Below, piece after piece: positions 41,852 to 50,248 of a stretch of DNA of 64,000 nt. The notes below the pieces were generated by a model that worked only from the letters and a program-made list of their open reading frames with translations, was not told the DNA's origin and did not search any database. This DNA is from CAIJMU01 sp035530275 (GTDB taxonomy: Bacteria > Spirochaetota > Spirochaetia > Treponematales > Rectinemataceae), in the NCBI GenBank assembly GCA_035530275.1, contig DATKVC010000019.1, forward strand, positions 248,001-312,000, in the 5' to 3' direction. Positions within the stretch are counted from its first letter, which is position 1. The number at the start of each line of letters is the position of its first letter. The translations under genes were made by a program, and so were the position numbers.

Positions 41852-42601
41852 CTACTGGAGCCACTTCTTCTTGAGGGCGTCCAGAGTACCGTCCTTCATG
41901 ATGACGTCGAGGCCCTTGTTGATGAGGCCCAAAAGGCGAGTGTCGCCCTTCTTGACCGCGATGCCGTAGTACTCCTCGGTGAAGGGCAGGCTCGAGATCT
42001 TGAGGGTGGCCTTGTATTTGTCGTTCTGCAGCACATAGCCGGCGGCCGTCGGGGAATCGACGACAGCGGCGTCGATGCGGCCGATGGCGAGGTCTTCGAT
42101 GGCGAGCCCGATGTCGTCGTAGGTCTTCTTCTCCTTGACGCCGGGAATCTTCGCGACCGCGATGTCGCCTGTCGTGCTGATCTGGACGCCGACAACCTTG
42201 CCCGCGAGGTCTTCAGGCTTGGTAATGTTGTTCGTGCTCTTGCGCACGATGATGACCTGGCCCGCGTTAAGGTAGGGCGTGGAGAAGTCCATCACCTTCT
42301 TGCGGTCGTCCGTGATGGTGACGGAGGAGAGGACGCCGTCATAATCGCCGGCGGCGAGGCCCGCGAAGATGCCGTCCCAGGCGGTGCTCTTGACCACGGC
42401 GTCGAAGCCGGCCACTTTTCCGATGGCATTGATCATGTCGACGTCGAAACCGACTACCTGCTTCGTATCCTGGTTAATGAATTCCATCGGCGGGAAGGTG
42501 GCGTCCGAACCGAAAACGAACTTCGGACGGTCCTGGGAAAAGCCGGGCATCGTAAGCAACGCGAGCAATGCAAGGGAAACAGCAACTCTACCGATTTTCA
42601 T
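41852..42601 (-). CDS. Amino-acid ABC transporter substrate-binding protein
   Basis: A 249-residue periplasmic binding protein (SBP family 3) with a signal peptide MKIGRVAVSLALLALLTMPG. FGSDATFPPMEFI, VGFDVDMINAIGK, WDGIFAGLAAGDYD and FSTPYLNAGQVIIV are the family's ligand-site blocks. Specificity is not readable with certainty. AGGAGG lies about seven bases before ATG 42601. It is the first gene of the operon, behind the promoter and palindrome at 42621-42653. Confidence 0.95.
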   Translation of the reverse strand: MKIGRVAVSLALLALLTMPGFSQDRPKFVFGSDATFPPMEFINQDTKQVVGFDVDMINAIGKVAGFDAVVKSTAWDGIFAGLAAGDYDGVLSSVTITDDRKKVMDFSTPYLNAGQVIIVRKSTNNITKPEDLAGKVVGVQISTTGDIAVAKIPGVKEKKTYDDIGLAIEDLAIGRIDAAVVDSPTAAGYVLQNDKYKATLKISSLPFTEEYYGIAVKKGDTRLLGLINKGLDVIMKDGTLDALKKKWLQ

Positions 42602-42624
42602 GCGGAGTCCTCCTGAGTGGCCCC

Positions 42625-42653
42625 ACAATAATTGGGGTCAAGCCGGAAGTCAA
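42625..42653 (-). promoter_or_regulatory. Promoter of the amino-acid ABC operon with overlapping inverted repeat
   Basis: On the minus strand TTGACT (42653-42648), 17-base spacer, TATTGT (42630-42625). The inverted repeat CCCCA-N7-TGGGG (42621-42637) spans the -10, a position expected for a repressor operator. Confidence 0.65.
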
Positions 42654-42913
42654 CTCTAAACAGAGTCGGCCTCCGGAAGCACCGGTTGGTCTATCCGACA
42701 TCCTCTTTCGGACTGAAGAAGCACTCGCAATCGCCGTTATTTATTAATTGCCCGCGCCACTGCCGATCCTTGGACGAAATCGCCATAATTGATTCTTAAA
42801 TGAAGGTTCATTCAACTGCCTTCGCCGACTGGACTTGTCGTATTAGATATAAATTGATTTATTCTCTCTTCGGCCTGGGCTTCCGGTCTACGGAGAATCG
42901 ACGATGAGGAGAC
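42654..42913. other. A+T-rich intergenic region
   Basis: About 260 bases without a gene between the ABC operon promoter and the end of the next minus-strand gene. The 42730-42880 part is strikingly A+T-rich for this genome. It contains a perfect inverted repeat AATGAA-GG-TTCATT (42799-42812) and the string TTAGATATAAATTGATTTATT (42844 onward, in part). I see no tRNA, no ORF and no terminator with a T-run. Confidence 0.45.
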
Positions 42914-43495
42914 TCAATAAGCGACGGTCGCCGGAAAGGAAAGGGCTGAGTCGCTCCCGGCGTTTTCCAGAAAGAAGCCGAAGCGGTCCATGAAGGCGCG
43001 GACAAAGCGTCGGAGGGCCGGGTCCGTCGAAGGCAACTCGAAGATCACCGACCAGCCCGCCTTCCTCAGGGCGAGGTCGACGCGGCCTTCTGCGGCCTTC
43101 TGCGTCAGGGCGCGAAGCCCCGATCCCGGAGCCCAGGTATCATCGGCGCCCCACTCCGTGCCGAAGAAGAGCGCTTCCCTCGTAAACCAGACAGGCAGCC
43201 TGTCGACGCCGATCAGGTAGGTGCCGCGAAGCGCGGGAATCGAGTTCGGGGAAAAGAAGGGGAGTCCCAGCACCCGGTCAGGCCCGCTGATAAGGATGGC
43301 AGTGCCCGAGGGCGCGGTCGTCGGGAGGGCAGTCGGAGCGAGGGCGAGGGTCTGCGGGGCAAGCTGCACGGCGCAGAAGGAGAGACCGAGAAAAAGGAGG
43401 GTGCGAAGGAGGTCGCCAATCCGCCCGCCCCGCCAAGCCGCGACCTTGGCGCGCGCGAATGGCGAGACCCGATTGCGACCTCCTTCTCCCCTCAT
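42914..43495 (-). CDS. Hypothetical exported protein
   Basis: A 193-residue protein with a basic N-terminus and a hydrophobic segment (LLRTLLFLGLSFCAVQLAP) that could be a signal peptide or anchor, then a soluble region I do not recognise. It follows glmS on the same strand after a hairpin (43509-43530). Coding potential is supported by the signal-like start and the absence of a better frame, but I cannot confirm a family. Confidence 0.55.
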   Translation of the reverse strand: MRGEGGRNRVSPFARAKVAAWRGGRIGDLLRTLLFLGLSFCAVQLAPQTLALAPTALPTTAPSGTAILISGPDRVLGLPFFSPNSIPALRGTYLIGVDRLPVWFTREALFFGTEWGADDTWAPGSGLRALTQKAAEGRVDLALRKAGWSVIFELPSTDPALRRFVRAFMDRFGFFLENAGSDSALSFPATVAY

Positions 43496-43508
43496 GTCAG
43501 AGTCACTG

Positions 43509-43530
43509 CGCGAAGCCCGCGGGCTTCGCG
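43509..43530 (-). terminator. Perfect 22-base palindrome after glmS
   Basis: A 10-bp inverted repeat (arm CGCGAAGCCC, two-base centre) begins 13 bases after the glmS stop. There is no T-run, so it may be a stability or partial termination hairpin rather than a classic terminator. Confidence 0.5.
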
Positions 43531-43543
43531 TGCCAAGTCGGTC

Positions 43544-45370
43544 TCATTCCACGGTGACCGACTTGGCCAAGTTGCGGGGCTGGTCGACGTCGCGGCCGAG
43601 CTCGAGGGCGCAGAAATACGCGAGGAGCTGGAGCGGCACGATCATGGTGAAGGGGTAGAAGCGCGGATCGCCCTTGGGGACGGCGAAGAAATCGTCGGCT
43701 ATCGCCGCGACCTCGGCATCGCCCTCGACGCCCATCGCGATCACCGGACCGCCTCGTGCCTTGATCTCCCTCATATTTGAGATGGTCTTTTCGCGAAGCC
43801 CGTCGTCGGGAACGAGGAAGACGCTCGGGACCTCGGGGCTCACGAGGGCGATTGGCCCGTGCTTGATCTCCCCGGACGCGTAACCCTCGGCGTGTATGTA
43901 GGAAATCTCCTTGAGCTTGAGGGCGCCTTCCAGGGCGATGGGGTACATGAGGCCCCGTCCGAGGAAGAGGAAGTCGGTGGCGCGGGAATATTTCTTGGCA
44001 ATGCGTTGCAGTTCGTCCCGGCCGGCGAGGACTTTTTTGACGGCTAGCGGCACCGCCTCGAGGGCCTCGATGAAGCGGATCCCCTCCTCCATGGAGAGGT
44101 CGCGCATCCTGGCCTGCTGGAGGGCGAAAAGGTAGAAGGCGGCGAGCTGGCTCGTAAAGGCCTTGGTGGAAGCGACGGCTATCTCGGGCCCCGAATGCAC
44201 GTAGACCCCCCCGTCGGATTCGCGGGCGATGGTCGAACCCACGACATTGCAGATACCCAGGACGGCGCCTCCCTTGCGTTGGATCTCGCGCATCGCGTAG
44301 AGGGTGTCGGCGGTCTCCCCCGACTGGGAGACGGCGAACCAAAGCGAGTCCTTCTCCACCACGGGATTGCGGTAGCGAAGCTCGCTGGCGAGCTCGGCGC
44401 CTGAGGGTATGCGGGCGATCGATTCGAGAAGGGCCGAGCCGACGAGCCCGGCGTGCCAGCTCGTGCCCGCCGCTATGACGTGGACGCGGGATACCTCGCG
44501 GAGGCGGCGCCTATCCAGGTTGAGGCCCCCGAGCTTCGCGCTCGCCGTTTCGCGGTCGATGCGGCCGGATATTGCCCGCGCGATGGATTCGGGCTGTTCG
44601 AAGATCTCCTTTTCCATGTAACAGGGATAGTCGCCCTTTTCGATGTTATTGAGTTCCCAGGTGACCTGGTCGACCTTCTTGTCGACGGGCCTGTCGTCGC
44701 GGTCCGTCGTCCGATAGCCGGAGGGCTCTATCACGACGACCTCGCCGTCGTTGAGATAGACCACCTGGCGCGTATAGGAGATCATCGCGGTGACGTCGCT
44801 CGCGAGGAGCATCTCTCCCTCGCCCACGCCCACGACGAGAGGGCTTCCGTTACGGGCGCCGACGATGAGACCGGGATGGTCGCTATGGATGACGGCGATG
44901 CCGTAGGTACCTTCGAGATGGCCGATGGCCGCCTTGACGGCCGCTTCGAGGTCGCCTTCGTAATACCGGGCGATGAGGTTGGGAATGACCTCGGTATCGG
45001 TTTCGCTGACGAAGCGAACGCCTTCCTTTTCGAGCATTCCCCTGAGGGGCCTGTAGTTTTCGATGATGCCGTTGTGCACGGCCGCGATCTTGCCCGAGGC
45101 GTCGAGGTGGGGATGGGCATTCGCGTCGGTGACGCCGCCATGGGTCGCCCAGCGCGTATGGCCTATGCCCCAGTTGCCTTGCAGGTCCTTGGGCACCGCC
45201 GCCCTGAGGGCCGCGATCTTGCCGATCCTCTTGACGACCTGCAGCTCGCCGCCGGCGACGCCGATCGCGATGCCGGCCGAGTCATAGCCGCGATACTCGA
45301 GACGCTTCAGGCCTTCGAGCAGGATGGGTGTGGCCCGTTTCGGACCCACGTAGCCCACGATTCCGCACAT
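43544..45370 (-). CDS. glmS: Glucosamine-fructose-6-phosphate aminotransferase (isomerising)
   Basis: A 608-residue enzyme making glucosamine-6-phosphate from fructose-6-phosphate and glutamine for cell-wall synthesis. The N-terminal nucleophile Cys is in MCGIVGYVG, the glutaminase motif is GIGHTRWATHGG, the two SIS domains carry SQSGETADT and STKAFTSQ, and the end is PRNLAKSVTVE. Length is standard. GGAGAG precedes ATG 45370. I looked upstream for a glmS ribozyme and saw none. Confidence 0.98.
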   Translation of the reverse strand: MCGIVGYVGPKRATPILLEGLKRLEYRGYDSAGIAIGVAGGELQVVKRIGKIAALRAAVPKDLQGNWGIGHTRWATHGGVTDANAHPHLDASGKIAAVHNGIIENYRPLRGMLEKEGVRFVSETDTEVIPNLIARYYEGDLEAAVKAAIGHLEGTYGIAVIHSDHPGLIVGARNGSPLVVGVGEGEMLLASDVTAMISYTRQVVYLNDGEVVVIEPSGYRTTDRDDRPVDKKVDQVTWELNNIEKGDYPCYMEKEIFEQPESIARAISGRIDRETASAKLGGLNLDRRRLREVSRVHVIAAGTSWHAGLVGSALLESIARIPSGAELASELRYRNPVVEKDSLWFAVSQSGETADTLYAMREIQRKGGAVLGICNVVGSTIARESDGGVYVHSGPEIAVASTKAFTSQLAAFYLFALQQARMRDLSMEEGIRFIEALEAVPLAVKKVLAGRDELQRIAKKYSRATDFLFLGRGLMYPIALEGALKLKEISYIHAEGYASGEIKHGPIALVSPEVPSVFLVPDDGLREKTISNMREIKARGGPVIAMGVEGDAEVAAIADDFFAVPKGDPRFYPFTMIVPLQLLAYFCALELGRDVDQPRNLAKSVTVE

Positions 45371-45528
45371 GTTCTCTCCTTCGATCCCCGATCCGTCTGC
45401 ACGCGGACCGCCCTAGTCGGCCGCCACTTCCGGAAGGAAGGCATCGGTAAAAAAGATGGCTCACCCTAGCACGCCGGCTGGGCATCGTCCAGCCGGAGGA
45501 AAGCCGGCCGAATCCCGAAAAGCCGCGA

Positions 45529-45557
45529 TTGCGTCTCGATCGGAAAAGGGCTACATT
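45529..45557 (+). promoter_or_regulatory. Leaderless-type promoter of birA
   Basis: TTGCGT (45529-45534), 17-base spacer, TACATT (45552-45557), six bases, then ATG 45564. No ribosome site. Confidence 0.55.
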
Positions 45558-45563
45558 CCGGCG

Positions 45564-46358
45564 ATGCCCTTCGAATCGGCCTTCGACGCTCCCGCGCTCC
45601 ACTTCGAGACGACGAGCTCGACCATGGATGAGGCGCGCCGCCTCGCCGCGGAAGGCTACCCCGAAGGGACAATAGTCATCGCCGACTGGCAGGACTCGGG
45701 CAGGGGTAGGACGACGGGCCGGCGCTGGGTGGCAGCGCGAGGGAGCGCCCTTCTCGCCACCCTCATCGCTCCCGCCAGTTGGAAGGCCCTTCCCGGCCTC
45801 AGCCTCCGGATAGGCTTGGCCCTAGCTTCGGCCTGCGAAGAGCTGCTTGGCGAAAGCGGCGAGGAAGCGGAAGACGCCAGAGGAGACGAGGATCGGCGAG
45901 GGCCGCTGAAAATCGAGCTCAAGTGGCCGAACGATCTGATGGCAGGAGGCCGCAAACTCGGCGGCGTGCTCTGCGAATCGACGCGCGAGGGACTTCTGGT
46001 CGGGTTCGGCATCAACATCGGTCAATCATCCTTCCCCGGGGAGCTCGAGGCGAAGGCTGCGAGCCTGGCCATGATTTCAGGCAGACCCGTCCCGATCGAC
46101 CGCGACAGGCTCGCAGAAGCCTGCCTTCGCCGACTCGCCATCATCGCCGCACTCGGCGATTGGAGGATCAAGGTCGAGAAGAGGCTGTGGATGCGGGGAA
46201 GGCGGACTCGCGTCGCGACGGGCCTTCCCGATTCCGGCGACTCGATGGAGGCCACCATACTCGGCATCGACGAAGACGGTGCACTCCTGGCCGAAGACGA
46301 AGCGGGGCGCCTTCTTCGCCTGCATTCGGCCGAGCTTTCATGGCCGGAAGAGCGTTGA
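45564..46358 (+). CDS. birA: Biotin-[acetyl-CoA carboxylase] ligase
   Basis: A 264-residue biotin protein ligase without the N-terminal DNA-binding domain of bifunctional BirA. ETTSSTMDEARR and DSGRGRTTGRRWVA (the GRGRxxR biotinyl-AMP loop) are clear, as are KWPNDLMAGGRKLGGVL and VGFGINIGQ. It attaches biotin to carboxyl-carrier proteins. An acidic insertion (GEEAEDARGDEDRRG) lies near residues 98-112. The start at ATG 45564 follows a TACATT box by six bases. Confidence 0.95.
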   Translation: MPFESAFDAPALHFETTSSTMDEARRLAAEGYPEGTIVIADWQDSGRGRTTGRRWVAARGSALLATLIAPASWKALPGLSLRIGLALASACEELLGESGEEAEDARGDEDRRGPLKIELKWPNDLMAGGRKLGGVLCESTREGLLVGFGINIGQSSFPGELEAKAASLAMISGRPVPIDRDRLAEACLRRLAIIAALGDWRIKVEKRLWMRGRRTRVATGLPDSGDSMEATILGIDEDGALLAEDEAGRLLRLHSAELSWPEER

Positions 46359-46384
46359 CCCGTTCCGCCATCATCATCTAAGCT
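46355..46384 (+). promoter_or_regulatory. Leaderless-type promoter of the DUF5312-like gene
   Basis: TTGACC (46355-46360), 18-base spacer, TAAGCT (46379-46384), seven bases to ATG 46392. It overlaps the end of birA. Confidence 0.5.
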
Positions 46385-46391
46385 CTTGTCC

Positions 46392-47957
46392 ATGAGTCCG
46401 TCCGCCAAGGCAGGTTCCGAAGGCCAGAACCTGGTCGAGAAAATTCTCTCGATCTTCGCCTCGATAGGCGATCCCGACGCCGAAAAGAAGAAAATCCTCA
46501 AGGCGATCGGCAAGGATCTTTCCCGCTCACGCTTCAAATTCATCCGGACGAAGGGCAACGAGGCCCTGCCCGCCCTCGCCCGTTTCTTCTATGAACTCTA
46601 CAAGATCACCGCTCCCGCCCAGGTCTTTCTCCAAAACGCGAGCAGCTCCGCCTCTCTGCGCTCTTTCGTGATAGAAAGTTACCTCACCGACGAGCAGAAG
46701 AAATTCTCCGAGCGACTCACCGAATCGTGGATTATGGAACAGGCGAAGACCATGGACCTCAAGTCCCTCGCCGAGCGCTGTCAGTCCGACCTCGCGACCT
46801 TTCTCGCCTTCTTCGATTCCGAAAGGACGCGCGACATAGACGCCGCCTTCAGCAGCCTCGTTTCCTTCGCGAACTTCGTCAACTTCGACTTCTATTTCCT
46901 GCTCAAGAAATTCGATTCGAACCTGCCCGAGCGGAACTTCAGCTACAAGCCCAAGTTCGAGGCCATCAACGCCGAGTACGTCTCCGACGATCTCGCCGAT
47001 TTCCTCGAAGTCTTCCTCGCGCTCGACCTCGAGGCGGACTGGGCCAAGGCCTTCGCCACCCTGAAGGATTACCGCAACGCCGAGATCATCCAGGTCGATT
47101 CGTGGAACCGCATCCTGGGCCCGGCGACCGAGATCCGCCGCAGCCAGGTTCTGGAACAATTCGTGCGTTTCATGAAGAAGGACCCCTACTGGAACGCGCA
47201 GCCGAAGTACCCCACCGATCGCATCGTCGAGCCCTTCCTGCAGAAGATGCGCACGCAGATCGACACGCTCCTCCACAAGATCAACGCGGAAAAGCGCAAC
47301 GCGAAGATCGACGAGGTGTCGACCCAGATCTTCGGGACCTCGGTGGTCGTCCGCATGAAGAACTACGCGGAAAAGGCCAACGTCATGTTCGCGAAGAAGA
47401 TGCTCGGCGGGTATACCCAGGTTCAGTCGCTCAACTACCTCAAGGCCTACCTGATGGACCATTTCAAGAAGGAGATCAGGGAGATCGTCGACATCCTCCT
47501 CATCAGGGGCAAATGGTCGACGACGGTTCAGTCGCAACAGCTCTCCGATTCGTATCACGCCCTGCTCGAGGTTGCCAACGACATCCTGTCCTTCGACGAA
47601 TCGCTGGGCGACGACACCGATTACGGCAACCGGATCCGATCCACCCTCGCCAAGAGCGACCGCGACAAGGAACAGCTCAAGTACCTAAGGACCATGCTGA
47701 AAGACGCCAACGACAGGGCGACCGCACTCGTGACGAAATCGGCCGTCAACCTCATCCAGCTGGGGCGCCAGTTGAAGTTCCTCATCGAGGACCAGGCCAA
47801 GGTCGGCCGCCACATCGTCATAATGAATTGGAAGGAAATCGAGGGAGCGAGTTCGGGCAACCTCAAGACCCAACTCGTCGAAAGCTACAAGAAGATCTAT
47901 TACATGGTGCAATTGTTGCAGAATTTCGTGAAGAAGGAAGACACCGAGGAGAAATAG
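46392..47957 (+). CDS. Spirochaetal conserved hypothetical protein (DUF5312-like)
   Basis: A 521-residue soluble, probably mostly helical protein rich in Phe, Lys and Asp (YKITAPAQVFLQNASSSA, FVNFDFYFLLKKFDSNLPER, FVRFMKKDPYWNAQPKYP). It resembles uncharacterised proteins of treponemes, which I believe are called DUF5312, but this name is from memory. No signal peptide, membrane segment or catalytic motif is obvious. It converges with hflX with a 21-base gap. Confidence 0.82.
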   Translation: MSPSAKAGSEGQNLVEKILSIFASIGDPDAEKKKILKAIGKDLSRSRFKFIRTKGNEALPALARFFYELYKITAPAQVFLQNASSSASLRSFVIESYLTDEQKKFSERLTESWIMEQAKTMDLKSLAERCQSDLATFLAFFDSERTRDIDAAFSSLVSFANFVNFDFYFLLKKFDSNLPERNFSYKPKFEAINAEYVSDDLADFLEVFLALDLEADWAKAFATLKDYRNAEIIQVDSWNRILGPATEIRRSQVLEQFVRFMKKDPYWNAQPKYPTDRIVEPFLQKMRTQIDTLLHKINAEKRNAKIDEVSTQIFGTSVVVRMKNYAEKANVMFAKKMLGGYTQVQSLNYLKAYLMDHFKKEIREIVDILLIRGKWSTTVQSQQLSDSYHALLEVANDILSFDESLGDDTDYGNRIRSTLAKSDRDKEQLKYLRTMLKDANDRATALVTKSAVNLIQLGRQLKFLIEDQAKVGRHIVIMNWKEIEGASSGNLKTQLVESYKKIYYMVQLLQNFVKKEDTEEK

Positions 47958-47978
47958 GCCGCGCCGCCCATCTGCGGA

Positions 47979-49253
47979 TCAGGTCGCCAGGTATTTCTCC
48001 AGACGTTTCGCAACGCGTTCCGGTACGCGAGCCTCCACCACGGTCGCGTCATCCTCGCGGCTCTCGCCGAGCACCTGGGCCTCCCTGTGAAGGAGGGCGA
48101 CGAGGGCGTACTCCGCGTCGGGGATGCGATAGCTCGCTATTTCGTCCTTGGCGACAAGGGCCGCCTCGACGGCCGCGCGGATCTCCTCGAGTCCGGCGCC
48201 CGTCTTTATCGACGCCAACAACGCTTCGGGGTGGCGCGAGGCGAGCCCGATCGCCGTCGCCTCGTCCACGAGGTCGGCCTTGTTGAGCACGACGACGCGC
48301 GGGATGTCGCCCGCCCCGATCTCCCGGAGCACCTCGTTCGTCGTCTCCATGTGGCGCTCCGATTCGGGATCTGAGGCGTCGACGACTTCCACGAGAAGGT
48401 CGGCGAGGGCCGCCTCCTCGAGGGTGGCCTTGAAGGCCTCGACGAGGCCGTGGGGGAGGTTGCGCACGAATCCCACGGTGTCGGTGAGGAGGAGGGAGCC
48501 GCCCTTCCCCGCCGCCATGCGCCTCGTCGTCGGGTCGAGGGTGGCGAAGAGCTTGTCCTCGGCCACGACTCCGGAATCGCACAACGCGTTGAGCAGGCTC
48601 GATTTGCCGGCGTTGGTGTAGCCGACGACGGCCGCGCGGGGCACGGCCTGGCGTTCGCGGCGCTTGCGCTGCGTGTCGCGCGACGTGCGAACCGTCTTGA
48701 GTTCTTCCTTTATCTCGTGGATGCGCCTCTCGATCTCGCGGCGATCGAGCTCGAGTTTCTGTTCGCCCTTTCCCTTGGTGCCGTAGCGCCCGCCGCGCTG
48801 CCGCGACAGGGCCGAATAGGAATGCGCGAGCCGCGGTATCGAGTATTCGAGCTCGGCGAGCTCCACCTGGAGCGACGCCTCGCGCGTGAGAGCCCTGCCG
48901 GCGAATATCCGTATTATGAGTTCCGACCTATCATAGGCCTTGAGGCCGGAGAGCTCCTCCCAGTTCCGCTGCTGGACCGGCGAGAGCACGTGATCGAAGA
49001 GGATGGAATCGGCCTCGGCGCCCTTGGCCGAGGCGACAATCTCGTCTGCCTTGCCCGTGCCGAGGAAGAGCGCCGGATTGCGCTCCCGCACGCGCACGGA
49101 GGTCGTGCCCACCACCTCGAGGCCGAGGGTCGCCGCGAGATTCGCCAATTCGTGCAGGAGGCTTTCCGCCTCGTGCTTGCCGACGCGATCCGTCTGGATG
49201 CCGACGAGCCAACTCCGCTCGGCTCGGATCGTCGTATCTTCAAGTTCTTTCAT
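47979..49253 (-). CDS. hflX: GTPase HflX
   Basis: A 424-residue ribosome-associated GTPase. The N-terminal HflX domain (NPALFLGTGKADEI, DHVLSPVQQRNWEE, RIFAGRALTREASLQVELAEL) and the Gly-rich linker SRQRGGRYGTKGKGEQKLE lead to the G domain. The G domain has G1 GYTNAGKSS, G3 DTVGF and G4 NKAD. HflX splits stalled or heat-damaged ribosomes. A weak GGGAAG ribosome site precedes ATG 49253. Confidence 0.96.
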   Translation of the reverse strand: MKELEDTTIRAERSWLVGIQTDRVGKHEAESLLHELANLAATLGLEVVGTTSVRVRERNPALFLGTGKADEIVASAKGAEADSILFDHVLSPVQQRNWEELSGLKAYDRSELIIRIFAGRALTREASLQVELAELEYSIPRLAHSYSALSRQRGGRYGTKGKGEQKLELDRREIERRIHEIKEELKTVRTSRDTQRKRRERQAVPRAAVVGYTNAGKSSLLNALCDSGVVAEDKLFATLDPTTRRMAAGKGGSLLLTDTVGFVRNLPHGLVEAFKATLEEAALADLLVEVVDASDPESERHMETTNEVLREIGAGDIPRVVVLNKADLVDEATAIGLASRHPEALLASIKTGAGLEEIRAAVEAALVAKDEIASYRIPDAEYALVALLHREAQVLGESREDDATVVEARVPERVAKRLEKYLAT

Positions 49254-49517
49254 ACTAACACTTCCCTATCATCCCTTCGATCCTACCCCGTTGTCAGAAG
49301 TGTTGCAAGCGGGTGAAGAAGACTTAGCAAAAAACGACGCGAAGGCGTCAGGACGCGCGAAAAAGCTTGTCGCGCGAATTTTCGCCGCACCTCATTGACA
49401 CGGACCCAGCGTTCTTTGTACCAAATATCATCGTTTTATTGCAGGGCAGGCGCATTGGGGATTTCGTGGAAATCCGCCGCGCCGCCCGCGGAGCATGCTC
49501 CGCATGGAGAGAAGAAG
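49254..49517. other. Intergenic region between hflX and the Ala-rich lipoprotein
   Basis: It contains two adjacent hairpins (GACGC-GAAG-GCGTC, 49336-49349, and CGCGCGA/TCGCGCG, 49354-49376, followed by AATTTT). A TTGACA (49395-49400) follows, with a poor -10 (TACCAA, 49419-49424) 18 bases on. The promoter probably drives the lipoprotein gene, which would have a leader of about 90 bases. Confidence 0.45.
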
Positions 49518-50084
49518 ATGAAGTACCTCAAGGTAGCCGCCGTAGCCGCGATCGCGCTCCTCGCATTCAGCTGCGCGCCCAAGCTTCCGCAGGCCGAGGT
49601 CGATGCGGCCACCGCCGCTTTCAACGATGCGAAGACCGCCCAGGCCGACCTGTACGCGGCCGATGCCTTCAAGACCGCCTCCGCGGCCAATGACACGCTC
49701 CAGGCCGATCTTTCGTCCAAGTCCTACGCCAAGGCCAAGACCGACGCGAAGGCCCTGACGGACGCCTCCGCCGCGGCCAAGGCCGCCGTCGACGCAGGCA
49801 AGGCCACGATGAAGACCAGTCTCGACGCGTCGGTGACCGCCCTCACCGCCGAGCTCCCCGTCGTGCAGAAGGAACTCGCCAAGGCCCTCAAGGCCGGCAA
49901 GAAAGCCAAGCTCGACGTGAAGCCCTACAAGACCCTCGTCGCCGACACCAAGGCCGGCCTTGCCGATGTGAAGACCTCCGAGGACGCCGGCAACATCGCC
50001 GACGCCGCCACCAAGGCGACGGCCCTCCAGGCCGCCCTCGACGACGCCAAGGCGAAGCTCGAAGCCGCCGGATACAAGGCCTAA
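49518..50084 (+). CDS. Ala/Lys-rich alpha-helical lipoprotein
   Basis: A 188-residue protein with a lipoprotein signal peptide (AAIALLAFSC, lipobox Cys near residue 19). The mature part is almost wholly Ala, Lys, Asp, Leu and Thr in heptad-like repeats (AVDAGKATMKTSLDASVTAL), so it should form a long coiled coil anchored to a membrane. No family is recognised; an Lpp-like structural or periplasmic spacer role is a guess. Its own promoter, tight gene and strong terminator suggest high expression. Confidence 0.85.
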   Translation: MKYLKVAAVAAIALLAFSCAPKLPQAEVDAATAAFNDAKTAQADLYAADAFKTASAANDTLQADLSSKSYAKAKTDAKALTDASAAAKAAVDAGKATMKTSLDASVTALTAELPVVQKELAKALKAGKKAKLDVKPYKTLVADTKAGLADVKTSEDAGNIADAATKATALQAALDDAKAKLEAAGYKA

Positions 50085-50108
50085 GTTCGCCTCGTATCGA
50101 TTACCGCG

Positions 50109-50134
50109 AAGGGGGGCCGCAAGGCCCCCTTTTG
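50109..50134 (+). terminator. Rho-independent terminator with GCAA tetraloop
   Basis: AAGGGGGGCC-GCAA-GGCCCCCTTTT: about 9-10 bp of stem, a stable tetraloop and a T-run, 25 bases after the lipoprotein stop. Confidence 0.9.
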
Positions 50135-50248
50135 CATTTCATCGTATCGGCTGCCCACGAGCCGGCCACTCCGCATTGTCGTTCTTCGCCCGTAAGTGCT
50201 ACTATCTCGGTCAAGCGTCGGGCGCCGCCCGCGCCGCAAGGAGCCCTT

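Noticed and set aside
45371..45563. A glmS ribozyme upstream of glmS
   Set aside because: The gap is short and contains the birA promoter. I could not recognise the ribozyme core, and a normal GGAGAG ribosome site is present.
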